From Armatimonadota bacterium (GTDB taxonomy: Bacteria > Armatimonadota > Fimbriimonadia > Fimbriimonadales > Fimbriimonadaceae), in the NCBI GenBank assembly GCA_029781035.1, contig JAKOXK010000030.1, positions 84,285 through 148,284 of the forward strand: a stretch of DNA of 64,000 nt, given 5' to 3'. Both the position numbers and the translations under genes were made by a program. Positions 16,781-25,292 of this stretch are shown here, in pieces. Numbering within the stretch: the stretch's first letter is position 1; each line of letters opens with the position of its first letter. The notes under the pieces are model-generated. The model was not told the origin of the DNA and did no database searches. It saw only the letters and a list, made by a program, of their open reading frames with translations.

Positions 16781-17305
16781 TCACTTTTTGATCAAATCGT
16801 CTGGGATCGGTCCGCCGATTCCGTCGCCAGCCCAGGTGATCGATTCGATCCACCACCGCTTGCCGTCGAACGTGAGTTGCAGACTGTTGACGCCCCGCTC
16901 GATAGGCTTCTCGTCGGTCGGCGTTTTTCGGGACTCGTAGGCGGTGAACACCTGGGCGATCGGGCCGTACTTCTGGATTTTGCTTCCGATCTCCTTCTCA
17001 AAGAAGCCCTCCTTTTCGAGGATAGGCCCGGCTCGAGTGACGTAGTCGTCCGGGGTCAGGACGAACTTCCCGACACCGTCGGCTTGCTTGATCGTTGGCA
17101 CCATCCTGGCCCCTTCGGCAAAGAGGTTCTTGAACCGGTTCCAGTCTCGCGCTTGGCCAGCCGGGCCGGAGATAACGTCGTAGAGTGTGGCTACCGTGGA
17201 CTCGACGGTCTTGGTGTCGGCTGAATAGTCCTTCTTGGCCCCTGCCTGCCCCATAGAGGCGACGGCGAAGCATGTCAGAAGCAGTGGAAGGGTGGCGCGG
17301 TTCAT
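16781..17305 (-). CDS. Secreted NTF2/SnoaL-like protein
   Basis: A 174-residue protein with a signal peptide (RATLPLLLTCFAVASMGQA) and an NTF2-like cone fold. A helix (TVESTVATLYDVISGPAG) is followed by DWNRFKNLFAEGARMVPT, a middle helix at FEKEIGSKIQKYGPIAQVF and closing strands RGVNSLQLTFDGKRWWIES. Such domains bind small molecules or act as enzymes; no catalytic set is evident here. AGGAG lies 4 bases before the ATG, so this gene uses a normal ribosome-binding site. It converges on the FG-GAP gene. The ligand is unknown. Confidence 0.7.
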   Translation of the reverse strand: MNRATLPLLLTCFAVASMGQAGAKKDYSADTKTVESTVATLYDVISGPAGQARDWNRFKNLFAEGARMVPTIKQADGVGKFVLTPDDYVTRAGPILEKEGFFEKEIGSKIQKYGPIAQVFTAYESRKTPTDEKPIERGVNSLQLTFDGKRWWIESITWAGDGIGGPIPDDLIKK

Positions 17306-17330
17306 GGGGCTCCTAGAATTGAGACGCGGC

Positions 17331-17642
17331 TCAACCGTTCAGGCGTTGCTCTATTGTTGGTGTCGGTGGCGGCTGGGTCAGCGGGAGAGGCCGGTCGTTG
17401 TTGATGATGTGCTCTTGGACGAGGCTCCGAAGTTCGTCGATCTGCCGTTGCATATGGTCCAGGTGTTCGACGACCCGCGTGTCTTGCTGTGGAGTCATGC
17501 GCATCAGCTCAGCCATGCGCCGCTGATGGCGGGTGAGGATCGAGACGATGGGAACGATCGTCGCCACGAGAAAGACGCCACAGATCCCGATCACGTCCTC
17601 TATCGAAGCCAGCGGGAGCAGGGACGGTGAGAGTATGTCCAT
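17331..17642 (-). CDS. Small membrane protein with coiled coil, paralogue B
   Basis: This 103-residue protein has one N-terminal membrane helix (VIGICGVFLVATIVPIVSIL), then a basic patch TRHQRRMAELMR, a predicted coiled coil (HLDHMQRQIDELRSLVQEHI) and a proline-rich tail ending PTPTIEQRLNG. It is 9 bases downstream of a second gene of the same design, with matching order, size and key words (IL-T-x-HQR-x-MAE; QV/QIDEL; EERIN/EQRLN). The family is not one I can name. The layout suggests a membrane-anchored oligomer or heteromer in the cytoplasm. The GNAT gene upstream may share the transcript. Confidence 0.7.
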   Translation of the reverse strand: MDILSPSLLPLASIEDVIGICGVFLVATIVPIVSILTRHQRRMAELMRMTPQQDTRVVEHLDHMQRQIDELRSLVQEHIINNDRPLPLTQPPPTPTIEQRLNG

Positions 17643-17651
17643 CGTTGGCGC

Positions 17652-17969
17652 CTACGAGTTGATGCGTTCTTCTAGGGAAGGAACCGGAGGTGGAAGAACA
17701 GCAGTTTGGTCTGTCTTGACGATCAATTCGTTGACTTGGTCCCGAAGATCGGTCACTTGAGTCCTCAAAGCCTCCACTTCCCGCCACAGGGTGGGATCTG
17801 ACTGAGGCTGCCGTCGGATGATCTCGGCCATCTTGCGCTGATGGTGCGTGAGGATGGCGATAATCGGTATCCCGAAAGTCATGAGGATCGCCAGCCCCCC
17901 GATCAGGGCGGGCTCTAGTTCGGCAGTGAGCGGGAGACCGCAAAGTCTCAGGATGGGGTCAGTCCACAT
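17652..17969 (-). CDS. Small membrane protein with coiled coil, paralogue A
   Basis: This 105-residue protein has the same plan as its downstream neighbour. A membrane helix (LIGGLAILMTFGIPIIAIL) is followed by THHQRKMAEIIRRQP, a coiled coil (REVEALRTQVTDLRDQVNEL) and a proline-rich tail ending PSLEERINS. The two share roughly a third of residues in the aligned core by eye and clearly arose by tandem duplication. AGGA lies 12-15 bases before the ATG. It is 12 bases after the GNAT gene. Function is unknown; a two-subunit membrane complex is an inference from the pairing. Confidence 0.7.
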   Translation of the reverse strand: MWTDPILRLCGLPLTAELEPALIGGLAILMTFGIPIIAILTHHQRKMAEIIRRQPQSDPTLWREVEALRTQVTDLRDQVNELIVKTDQTAVLPPPVPSLEERINS

Positions 17970-17981
17970 GGCGTTTCTGTC

Positions 17982-18515
17982 CTAGTCGTCCGCAAATCCG
18001 CGTTGGCCAAGGCCTTTGACCATGACGAGCGACCGGTACGTCTTGTCCCGCCACTGAAAATGATCCACGGCTTTAAAGCCCCGCTTCTCATAGTACTCAA
18101 CCAAGCTCGTCGCGGTTTCGACAGTGTCGAGTGCCAGGGACTGATATCCCCTGCGAAGGGCCTCGGTCGATACCGTATCAATGAGCTCGGAGCCAAGGCC
18201 TTGCCCCCGAAGAACTGGCTCGACGGCGAACTGCCCTAGCACGGCGACACCTGGCTGTCCGTAGAGGGGCGGCTTAGTCCCATCCATCGCTGTGATCAGA
18301 AGCGCCGTGCCGACAATCCGTCCTGCCAGCTCCGCCACATAGCAGGTTCCCTCGGCGATGCGGTACCGAGTGGTCTCGATCGTCTGGTAGCTCCCCGTCG
18401 CGTTCCAACCTTGGTCGGCCAAGGTCTTATAGGCCCGGTGCAGCAGGTCGGTCAGTTCCTCGATGCTGTCGTCAGGAGCGAGGGTGCGGATCGTTGCCTT
18501 TGGGGTGGCCGCCAC
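17982..18515 (-). CDS. GNAT-family N-acetyltransferase
   Basis: A 177-residue GCN5-related acetyltransferase. The acetyl-CoA-binding motif A is clear in LGQFAVEPVLRGQGLGSELI (R-x-x-G-x-G/A), preceded by the beta4 strand GTALLITAMDG. It is followed by RRGYQSLALDTVETATSLVE and the typical tail YEKRGFKAVDHFQW. The substrate cannot be predicted: the family acts on antibiotics, protein N-termini, polyamines and more. The start is GTG, with TATCCT 10 bases upstream. It heads a three-gene run with the two small membrane proteins, spaced 12 and 9 bases. Confidence 0.88.
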   Translation of the reverse strand: MAATPKATIRTLAPDDSIEELTDLLHRAYKTLADQGWNATGSYQTIETTRYRIAEGTCYVAELAGRIVGTALLITAMDGTKPPLYGQPGVAVLGQFAVEPVLRGQGLGSELIDTVSTEALRRGYQSLALDTVETATSLVEYYEKRGFKAVDHFQWRDKTYRSLVMVKGLGQRGFADD

Positions 18516-18623
18516 GTTGGTGGCCAGGATACCAGTCAGACTGCTGGACCAGGCTCAAATCGTGCTATGCTGAGGCTCTGAGCCCCCCTTGGAGGGGCCA
18601 CTACGTTTTGGAAGGTTTCGCAG

Positions 18624-20693
18624 TTGAAACAGTACACACCCGACAAGATTCGTAACGTCGCTATTGTAGGTCACGGCGGTGCAGGAAAGACCATGTTGGT
18701 CGAGCACATGCTGTACACCGCCGGAGCAACAGACCGCGTCGGTAGCACCGACGGAGGCAACACCCAGAGCGACTACGATCCGCTAGAGGTCAAGAGGAAG
18801 ATTTCGATCGGCTCTACGGTGCTGCCTCTCGAGTGGCACGACCACAAGGTCAACCTCATCGACGTCCCCGGTTTTTCCGACTTTGTCGGAGAGCTGTATT
18901 CGGTCGCACGAGTCGTGGACTCGATGATCATCGTTTGCGAGGCGAAACGCGACCTCGACGTCGGGTTCGACCTGGCTTGGGAAGTGGCGGAAAAGCACGG
19001 ACTCGCCCGATGCATTTTCGTCAACAAGCTGGAAAGGGACAACGCCGACTACCAAGGGCTGATGGAAACCCTGCACGCTCGGTACGGGAACCGGATTGTT
19101 GAGTGTCAGATCCCTATCGGTCATCAGGCGGCTTTTAGCGGAGTTCTGGATCTGCTGAACATGAAGGTCTACAAAGGGAAGGACCGAGGCGCTGAGATTG
19201 AAGACGTCCCGACCGGTCACCTCGACGACGCCAAGAAGCTCCAAGAAAAGATGATGGACGCCGCCGCCGAGGGCGACGACGCGTTGATGGAGAAGTACTT
19301 GGGTGGTGAGGAACTGACCCCAGAGGAAGTCGAACACGGTCTGATGGAAGGCACGCTCCACGGAAAGGTGATCCCCGTCCTGATCGGCTCCGCTGCGAGC
19401 GGCATCGGTGTCGCCACTCTTCTCGACCGCATCGTCGGGGAACTCCCATCGCCCCTCACCCACCCGTTCACGACCGCTGACGACAAGGAGATGAAGGAAG
19501 ACCCGAACGGGCCGCTTGTGGGCTTTGTCTTCAAGACGACGGCTGACCCCTACGTCGGCAAGATCAACTACGTCCGTGTCTTCAGCGGCATGCTCAAAGC
19601 CGACGACCACGTTTGGAACATCGGGCACGACAAAGACGAGCGCGTCCACAACCTCTTCTTCGCCCACGGCAAGAACCAAGAGACGGCTCAGGTCGTGTGG
19701 GCCGGCGACATCTGCGCCATCGCGAAACTACAAGACACTCACACGGGCGACACGCTGTGCTCGGCAAAAGAGAAGATCAAGCTCGCCCCAGTCGAGTTTC
19801 CCGATCCCATCTACCGTGTCTCGATCCACCCCGTGACCAAGGCCGACGAAGACAAGCTCGGTTCGACTTTGGAGCGAATCCTGGAAGAAGATCCCACGTT
19901 GCGGTACACACGCGACACCGTGATGCACCAGGAACTCCTCGAGGGAATGGGCGACATCCACATCGACACCGTGATCGACAAGATGAAGACACGGTTCGGC
20001 GTCAACGTCACGATCGGCGAGGCAAAAGTCCCCTACCAAGAGACGATCAAGAGCACGGCCCAGGCCCAAGGAAAGTTCAAACGGCAGACGGGCGGCAAGG
20101 GCCAATACGGCGATTGTTGGCTACGCCTCGAACCCAGGGGCCGAGGCGAAGGATTTGAGTTCGGGAACGAGGTCGTGGGCGGCTCCATCCCCAAGAACTT
20201 TATCCCCGCGATCGAGAAGGGCGTTCGCGAAACCATGTCGACCGGATTTCTGGCCGGCTACCCGGTTGTCGATGTCAAGTGTGTCGTCTATGACGGTTCG
20301 TACCACGACGTCGACTCGAGCGAGCAGGCGTTCAAGACTGCAGCCCGGATCGGGTTCAAAGCGGCGGCGGAGAAAGCTCAGCCGACCATCCTTGAGCCGA
20401 TCATGCGGGTTCATGTGGACGTTCCAGACGAGGCTGTCGGTGACGTCGTGGGAGACCTGAACACCCGGCGGGGCCAGCTGCAGGGAATGGAGCCCATCGC
20501 TCCCGGCAAGACCCGGGTGAACGCGATGGTGCCCATGGCCACAATGATGCGGTACGCCCTGGACCTGCGGTCGATCACCAAGGGCCGCGGGCTCTTCAGC
20601 AGCGCCATGGCGCGGTACGAAGAGCTACCGTCCAACGAGCAGATGGCACTGATTAAAGAGTACGAGAAGCAGAAGAAGGAAGACGAGGACTAG
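18624..20693 (+). CDS. Divergent EF-G-like translation GTPase
   Basis: This 689-residue protein has the full five-domain EF-G layout but a divergent G domain. The P-loop is GHGGAGKT (16-23). Switch II reads DVPGFSDF (80-87), with Phe where ordinary EF-G has the catalytic His of DTPGH. The G4 motif is NKLE (134-137) instead of NKxD. Domain IV (LRLEPRGRGEGFEFGNEVVG) and the RRGQLQGMEPIAPGKTRV domain V segment are conserved. It fits the EF-G2/FusA2-like group, whose exact job is unsettled. Canonical fusA must be elsewhere. The start is TTG; GGAAGG lies 14-19 bases upstream, and a GC-rich hairpin at about 18582-18599 precedes it. Confidence 0.88.
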   Translation: MKQYTPDKIRNVAIVGHGGAGKTMLVEHMLYTAGATDRVGSTDGGNTQSDYDPLEVKRKISIGSTVLPLEWHDHKVNLIDVPGFSDFVGELYSVARVVDSMIIVCEAKRDLDVGFDLAWEVAEKHGLARCIFVNKLERDNADYQGLMETLHARYGNRIVECQIPIGHQAAFSGVLDLLNMKVYKGKDRGAEIEDVPTGHLDDAKKLQEKMMDAAAEGDDALMEKYLGGEELTPEEVEHGLMEGTLHGKVIPVLIGSAASGIGVATLLDRIVGELPSPLTHPFTTADDKEMKEDPNGPLVGFVFKTTADPYVGKINYVRVFSGMLKADDHVWNIGHDKDERVHNLFFAHGKNQETAQVVWAGDICAIAKLQDTHTGDTLCSAKEKIKLAPVEFPDPIYRVSIHPVTKADEDKLGSTLERILEEDPTLRYTRDTVMHQELLEGMGDIHIDTVIDKMKTRFGVNVTIGEAKVPYQETIKSTAQAQGKFKRQTGGKGQYGDCWLRLEPRGRGEGFEFGNEVVGGSIPKNFIPAIEKGVRETMSTGFLAGYPVVDVKCVVYDGSYHDVDSSEQAFKTAARIGFKAAAEKAQPTILEPIMRVHVDVPDEAVGDVVGDLNTRRGQLQGMEPIAPGKTRVNAMVPMATMMRYALDLRSITKGRGLFSSAMARYEELPSNEQMALIKEYEKQKKEDED

Positions 20694-20717
20694 ACTCGCC
20701 CATCCTGTCTCGTTCAG

Positions 20718-20752
20718 CGGTGGCCCCAGGCATCAAGAGCCTGGGGCCACCG
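20718..20752 (+). terminator. Stem-loop after the EF-G-like gene
   Basis: A perfect 13-base inverted repeat (CGGTGGCCCCAGG, 9-base loop, CCTGGGGCCACCG) starts 25 bases after the EF-G-like stop codon. Only a weak T-rich stretch (TCTCTTTG) follows, so it is a likely but not classical intrinsic terminator. Confidence 0.65.
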
Positions 20753-20809
20753 TCTCTTTGACTTCCGGGAACCCCACCGAGAATGGTGGGAGCACACGAG
20801 CAAAAACAA

Positions 20810-20835
20810 GATCACCCGTCGAACGACGGGTGATC
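20810..20835 (-). terminator. Rho-independent terminator of the PEP-CTERM gene
   Basis: GATCACCCGTC and GACGGGTGATC pair perfectly over 11 bases around a 4-base loop. Read on the minus strand the stem is followed at once by CTTGTTTTTGC, giving the U-tract of an intrinsic terminator 43 bases after the PEP-CTERM stop codon. Confidence 0.85.
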
Positions 20836-20877
20836 CTGATGTTTCCTTATCTGAGAGGTTGACTCTCAAGTCGGGGC

Positions 20878-21552
20878 TTACTTGCGGCGCTTGCGAGCAA
20901 GGGCAGCGAGGCCGATACCGAGAGCGATCATGCTGACCGGCTCGGGAACGGCGTTGACCATCATGTTGATCTGACCGGAGCCGTAGCCCATGACACCGAA
21001 CTCGGTCCAAGCGGTCGTGCCATAGCCGCCGCCGTAGCCGAAGTGCGAATAGTCGCGGCCGAAGGACTCAGCAAGTCCGTTGACGTCGCGGCAAACATAG
21101 CTCCAGCTCGGGCCAACCGTCTGCATGGCCACGAGGTACTGCTGACCAGCCGTGAGGCCGCCGATGTTGACGTTGGCGTCATAGGTCACGCCGAGGAGGC
21201 CGAACACGTTGTCGGTGAAGTAGGACTTGGTGGCGCCGATGAGTCCCGAGGAACCGATCAGGGTGCTGCCAGTGCTGTCGTACACTTCGACCCAAACCTG
21301 CGAGCTGGCGTCGCTGAACTGCAGGTAGTTGGCTTGGACGTGGTTGATCACGGTGCCACCGGCGACGGCGGTCACGAGCTGTCCAGCTTGCAGACCGGCG
21401 TTGGTGCCGAGGTCGTTGACGCCACCATCGGCGTCGCCATTGCCTGCGCTGTAGCCGAAGCCTGAACCAACGCTGTGATCGTAGAGGGTGACAGCGAAAG
21501 CGCCGGTCGAAATGGTCGCGAACGCCATCAGAATCAGAGTCTTAAGTTTCAT
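20878..21552 (-). CDS. PEP-CTERM sorting-domain protein
   Basis: A 224-residue exported protein with a signal peptide (KLKTLILMAFATISTGAFA) and a C-terminal PEP-CTERM tag: VPEP, a hydrophobic helix (VSMIALGIGLAALA) and a basic end RKRRK. Such tags are recognised by an exosortase, which removes the tail and hands the protein to the envelope or surface matrix; no exosortase lies in the window. The body is a beta-rich domain (DHSVGSGFGYSAGNGDADGG, VWVEVYDSTGSTLIG, GLTAGQQYLVAMQTVG) like many PEP-CTERM proteins of choice-of-anchor type. GGAGAGA precedes the ATG and a strong terminator follows, so it is a single-gene unit. Confidence 0.93.
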   Translation of the reverse strand: MKLKTLILMAFATISTGAFAVTLYDHSVGSGFGYSAGNGDADGGVNDLGTNAGLQAGQLVTAVAGGTVINHVQANYLQFSDASSQVWVEVYDSTGSTLIGSSGLIGATKSYFTDNVFGLLGVTYDANVNIGGLTAGQQYLVAMQTVGPSWSYVCRDVNGLAESFGRDYSHFGYGGGYGTTAWTEFGVMGYGSGQINMMVNAVPEPVSMIALGIGLAALARKRRK

Positions 21553-21690
21553 TGACTATCTCTCCAGGTCACTAGAAATGGACGACCGAATCGGCCCCCT
21601 TCCAGAACCATTAGAAATCTAGCACAGATATGGCCGTGTGTGCCGAATCATGCCAAGAATTAGCAAGAAACTGGTAATTTCATGGGACTT

Positions 21691-23664
21691 TTACGGAACC
21701 CCTTGTGGAAAAGAAGGTGAATTCTCAGCAATGCTCGCGCTTCTGACGGCGTTGGACTCTTTCGGCTGCCGCTTTCCGATCTCGTAGACGGTCCACTCGA
21801 TGGGCGCCTTCCCGGTCATCCGAACGTGAAAGTGGTAGGCGCGCCCGTTCCGTGCTGTTCGCCGTGCAGGGGCGCCGCTTGGCAGGATCAAGGTGTCCTT
21901 CTGGCTCTTTGAGGGGCCGATCAGGGAGTCTGTCATCCCCTGCAACGCGAGCTCAGTCTCGGTGAGATCGGCGGACTCTGAACTCAGTGTGACCTGTCTG
22001 ACTTGGTTGCCCAGTCCCTCCTCGTCCGAGGAGCCGTAAAGGGCGAGGAGCCTCGACAAAAGACGCCGCTGGCGTAGGTCGAGAGTGGCCAGTTCGATGC
22101 TCTGTCCTTTGGCCACACTGTCGAGGAGGCTTCCAGAGAGCGTTCCCAGGAACTCGGCCGACATGTCTTCCACCGTGTGCTCCGAGCGAGGTTTGACGTA
22201 CCCGATCGCGGTCAGGGGGGCCATCGACAGGTACTCGGCGGCACGATAGGCAGTCAGGGAACCGACGGCCGCGCAATACCGCGCCCATGGGCTCATCGGC
22301 ACGTACCCGTTCGCCAGAAGGCTCGTCATGAGACGTGCCAACGGCCGGCGGTCGAGCCGGAGCTTCTCGGAAAGGGTGGGAAGGCACGGCTTGACCAGAA
22401 TCACTCCATCGTCAACGGTCGGGTCGATCGCGGCCGCAGCAGCCTGCTGGTCCCAAAAGAGACGCAGCGATAGATTGCCGTCAGAGACGAACCGGTGTGC
22501 CGGGGTCAGAAGGGTGTCGGGGAGCGACGCGACAACATCTCGCTGCGTCAACTGCCCGAGCGCGAACACCAGATCGGTCGCTGTCGCGGACAACGGGTCT
22601 ACTCTGTCGGGCCGCGACAACAGTTGGCGGTCGGCATCGCTCAGGGCATGATCGTTCAGGTACGGGACTGGGTATCGGGGCAAAGTCGCGACTTCTCGGG
22701 GCAGCAGGCGCTCAACCGAGCGGGCCGCTTCGGAGAGCGGCACAGACTTGTTCTGGGTGGCCTCCAGCCCCTCCGGGATCGAAAGGCTCGGCAACCGAGA
22801 CAGCCACTCGGTGTATGGGACAAAGGCCCAGGAGACCGTGCTGCCCGACCGGTCTTGTACAGCGAGGCTCCCTCCTATGCTGGTGAAGTTGTCCTGGATG
22901 TTCAGCCGAAATCGCAAAGGGCTACGTGCCGAGTCAGTCATCGTCACGACATCAGTCCAGATCGGGTCTTTGAACTCGGCATCGGTCACTGACGCACGAA
23001 CGACGCTCGCAAACTCACTTTGTGACCGCTCGAACTCCTTCAGCTTGGCCATCGAGGCGCTGTCAAGGTTGAACGCCCCTTCGAGTGGAGACGAACTGAA
23101 GGTCACCGACCCTCTTGGTTCAAGTCTCAGGGCCGAGTTCATGGGAGCATGGGCGAAGAGCCACTGGTTGAGCCGCGAGACGGGCGATGCCAATCGAGGG
23201 CCGTCCAAGCTGACGCCGCGGTTGTCAGACGGATGCAGTGTGAACTTCAGCTTCTCCAAGAAGGCGGTCGTCATGTCCGCCGACCAGACCTCGTCGCCGA
23301 CCTTCTGTGCATACGCTGCTTGTCGCTGGTTGAGCGTCTTTGACTCGGAGTCGAAGTCTCTTTGAAGGATGCGGGTAGCCAGTTCCGGTGGTCGGACCAG
23401 CACCCATCCGCTCCGAGCCGGCTCCCAACTCGCGTCGTTGGCCCTCGCAATGAGGTTCAGCAGTCGCTTGACGGGCATCTTGGAGACGTTGATCGCGACG
23501 ACGTTGTCCTTGAGGTTGCCGTCCACGTCAAGCTTCAAACCGAACCGCTCCGCCAGGTACGGCACGGCCATTTCGAGCCTCTGCCCCCGGACGCACAACG
23601 ACACAGGCATGTCGGGGAAGTCTTGGGGCGGAGCCAGGGCAGCCAGCAGGGCGACAGCGAACAC
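21691..23664 (-). CDS. Large secreted protein with N-terminal STN/secretin-like module, function unknown
   Basis: This 657-residue protein starts with a signal peptide (FAVALLAALAPPQ). It continues with a module like the STN/secretin N-domain, in which a protein takes the form of short beta-alpha repeats: QRLEMAVPYLAERFGLKLDV, then VVAINVSKMPVKRLLNLIA and WVLVRPPELATR (about 25-110). The remaining 550 residues match nothing I recognise. They contain long mixed alpha/beta stretches with no transmembrane helix and only a single Cys near CLPTLS, one near YCAAV and one in SLCVRG. No beta-barrel secretin domain is present, so it is not a secretin. AAAGGAGC is a good ribosome-binding site before the GTG start. 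It is 43 bases downstream of guaB. Confidence 0.6.
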   Translation of the reverse strand: MFAVALLAALAPPQDFPDMPVSLCVRGQRLEMAVPYLAERFGLKLDVDGNLKDNVVAINVSKMPVKRLLNLIARANDASWEPARSGWVLVRPPELATRILQRDFDSESKTLNQRQAAYAQKVGDEVWSADMTTAFLEKLKFTLHPSDNRGVSLDGPRLASPVSRLNQWLFAHAPMNSALRLEPRGSVTFSSSPLEGAFNLDSASMAKLKEFERSQSEFASVVRASVTDAEFKDPIWTDVVTMTDSARSPLRFRLNIQDNFTSIGGSLAVQDRSGSTVSWAFVPYTEWLSRLPSLSIPEGLEATQNKSVPLSEAARSVERLLPREVATLPRYPVPYLNDHALSDADRQLLSRPDRVDPLSATATDLVFALGQLTQRDVVASLPDTLLTPAHRFVSDGNLSLRLFWDQQAAAAAIDPTVDDGVILVKPCLPTLSEKLRLDRRPLARLMTSLLANGYVPMSPWARYCAAVGSLTAYRAAEYLSMAPLTAIGYVKPRSEHTVEDMSAEFLGTLSGSLLDSVAKGQSIELATLDLRQRRLLSRLLALYGSSDEEGLGNQVRQVTLSSESADLTETELALQGMTDSLIGPSKSQKDTLILPSGAPARRTARNGRAYHFHVRMTGKAPIEWTVYEIGKRQPKESNAVRSASIAENSPSFPQGVP

Positions 23665-23707
23665 GGTTGCTCCTTTCTAACGTGTCCGAAGCCAGGATCG
23701 TGCCGGG

Positions 23708-25186
23708 TCAGTCGCCTTCGCCACTGACGAACGGGGACGAGTAGTTCGGCGGCTCCTTCGTGATCCAAACATCATGGGGGTGCGACTCCCGAAGTCCTGC
23801 GTTGGTGATCTTGACGAACTCGGCCTTGGCCTGCAACTCACCAATCGTCCTCGCGCCAAGGTATCCCATTCCGCTCTTGATGCCGCCCATGATCTGGATC
23901 ATGGTGTCGGACAAGGGTCCCTTGAAAGGAACTCGTCCCTCGACGCCCTCGGGGACGATCGCCGCCGAAGTGTCCTTGACCGAGAAATAACGGTCGCTGG
24001 AGCCCTGCCGCATCGCCCCGATGGAACCCATGCCTCGATAGACCTTGTAGGCCCGGTTCCTGTAGATCTCGGTTTCGCCTGGAGACTCCTCGCATCCGGC
24101 GAACATGTTGCCCATCATGACCGTGCTCGCCCCAGCGGCCAGGGATTTCACGACGTCGCCACTGGACCTGATGCCGCCGTCGGCGATGGTCGGGATGCCC
24201 AGTTTGAGCGCTTCCTCACAGCACTCCATGACTGCGGTGAATTGAGGAACGCCCACGCCGCTCACGACACGCGTCGTGCAAATCGACCCAGCACCGATTC
24301 CAAGGCGAAGTCCGTCGGCACCGGCATTGTGGAGGTCGCGGACTCCGTCCCGGGTGGCCACGTTGCCCGAAACCACCTTCAGGTCGGGCAACTTCTTTTT
24401 AAGCATCCGGGTGCACTCGATCACCCCGATGGATTGGCCATGGGCTGCATCGATCACGACGAAGTCGACACCTGCTTCGTACAACTCCTTCGCCCTCTCA
24501 TAGGGCTCTCGGAGCGGCCCTATCGCAGCTCCTACGACCAACCGTCCCTTGGTGTCTTTGGTCGCGTGGGGGTGGCGCTTGACCTTTTCGATGTCCTTGA
24601 TCGTGATCAGACCTTTGAGCATGCCTTCGCCGTCCACAATGGGCAGCTTTTCGATCCGGTGTTCGGCGAGGAGGGCTTGGGCTTCGTCCAGAGTGGTGCC
24701 CGGTTTGGCCGTGACGAGGTTCTTGCTCGTCATCCGTTCGCGGATTAACATCGCGTAGTCCGAAACAAACCGGATGTCACGGTTGGTGAGGATGCCAACG
24801 AGCTTTCCGAACTCGTCTGTGATCGGGACGCCGCTGATCCGAAAACGGGCCATCAACGTGACGGCGTCTTGAATCGTGTCGTCGGGGCCCAGTTTGAAGG
24901 GGTCCGTGATGACCCCGTGCTCACTTCGCTTGACCCGGTCTACCTGTTCCGCCTGGACATCGATCGGCATGTTCCGGTGGATCACGCCAACACCGCCTTC
25001 GCGGGCGATCGCGATAGCGAGGCGGGCCTCCGTGACCGTGTCCATCGGGGCAGAGACGATCGGCACGTTCAGACGGATGCCCGGAAGAAGGAGGGAAGAG
25101 GTGTCGACTTCGCTGGGGGTCACTTCAGACCGCTTGGGAATCAGAAGGACGTCGTCAAAACTGAGCCCATCAATGAACGAAGCCAT
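23708..25186 (-). CDS. guaB: IMP dehydrogenase
   Basis: The 492-residue enzyme oxidises IMP to XMP with NAD, the committed step of GMP synthesis. The N-terminal [20 protein letters not shown] is standard. Two CBS domains occupy about 95-215 ([20 protein letters not shown] and [18 protein letters not shown]). The catalytic loop [17 protein letters not shown] holds the nucleophile Cys, and [17 protein letters not shown] and the [10 protein letters not shown] flap follow. Length and domain order are normal. CATAAT lies 5 bases before the ATG, with no Shine-Dalgarno. guaA is not in the window. Confidence 0.97.
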   Translation of the reverse strand: MASFIDGLSFDDVLLIPKRSEVTPSEVDTSSLLLPGIRLNVPIVSAPMDTVTEARLAIAIAREGGVGVIHRNMPIDVQAEQVDRVKRSEHGVITDPFKLGPDDTIQDAVTLMARFRISGVPITDEFGKLVGILTNRDIRFVSDYAMLIRERMTSKNLVTAKPGTTLDEAQALLAEHRIEKLPIVDGEGMLKGLITIKDIEKVKRHPHATKDTKGRLVVGAAIGPLREPYERAKELYEAGVDFVVIDAAHGQSIGVIECTRMLKKKLPDLKVVSGNVATRDGVRDLHNAGADGLRLGIGAGSICTTRVVSGVGVPQFTAVMECCEEALKLGIPTIADGGIRSSGDVVKSLAAGASTVMMGNMFAGCEESPGETEIYRNRAYKVYRGMGSIGAMRQGSSDRYFSVKDTSAAIVPEGVEGRVPFKGPLSDTMIQIMGGIKSGMGYLGARTIGELQAKAEFVKITNAGLRESHPHDVWITKEPPNYSSPFVSGEGD

Positions 25187-25191
25187 GTCGA

Positions 25192-25197
25192 ATTATG
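25192..25197 (-). promoter_or_regulatory. Leaderless-type -10 (CATAAT) of guaB
   Basis: CATAAT lies 5 bases before the guaB ATG; the 5 bases between leave no room for a ribosome-binding site. Confidence 0.5.
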
Positions 25198-25292
25198 GCG
25201 GGAAGCTAGGGCCGAGTCCAGGGCCAACCGGGAACCGTGTACGGAAGGCGGGCGGCACCTTGAGGATTGGCGGTCCTGGCAGAATGGAGAGG

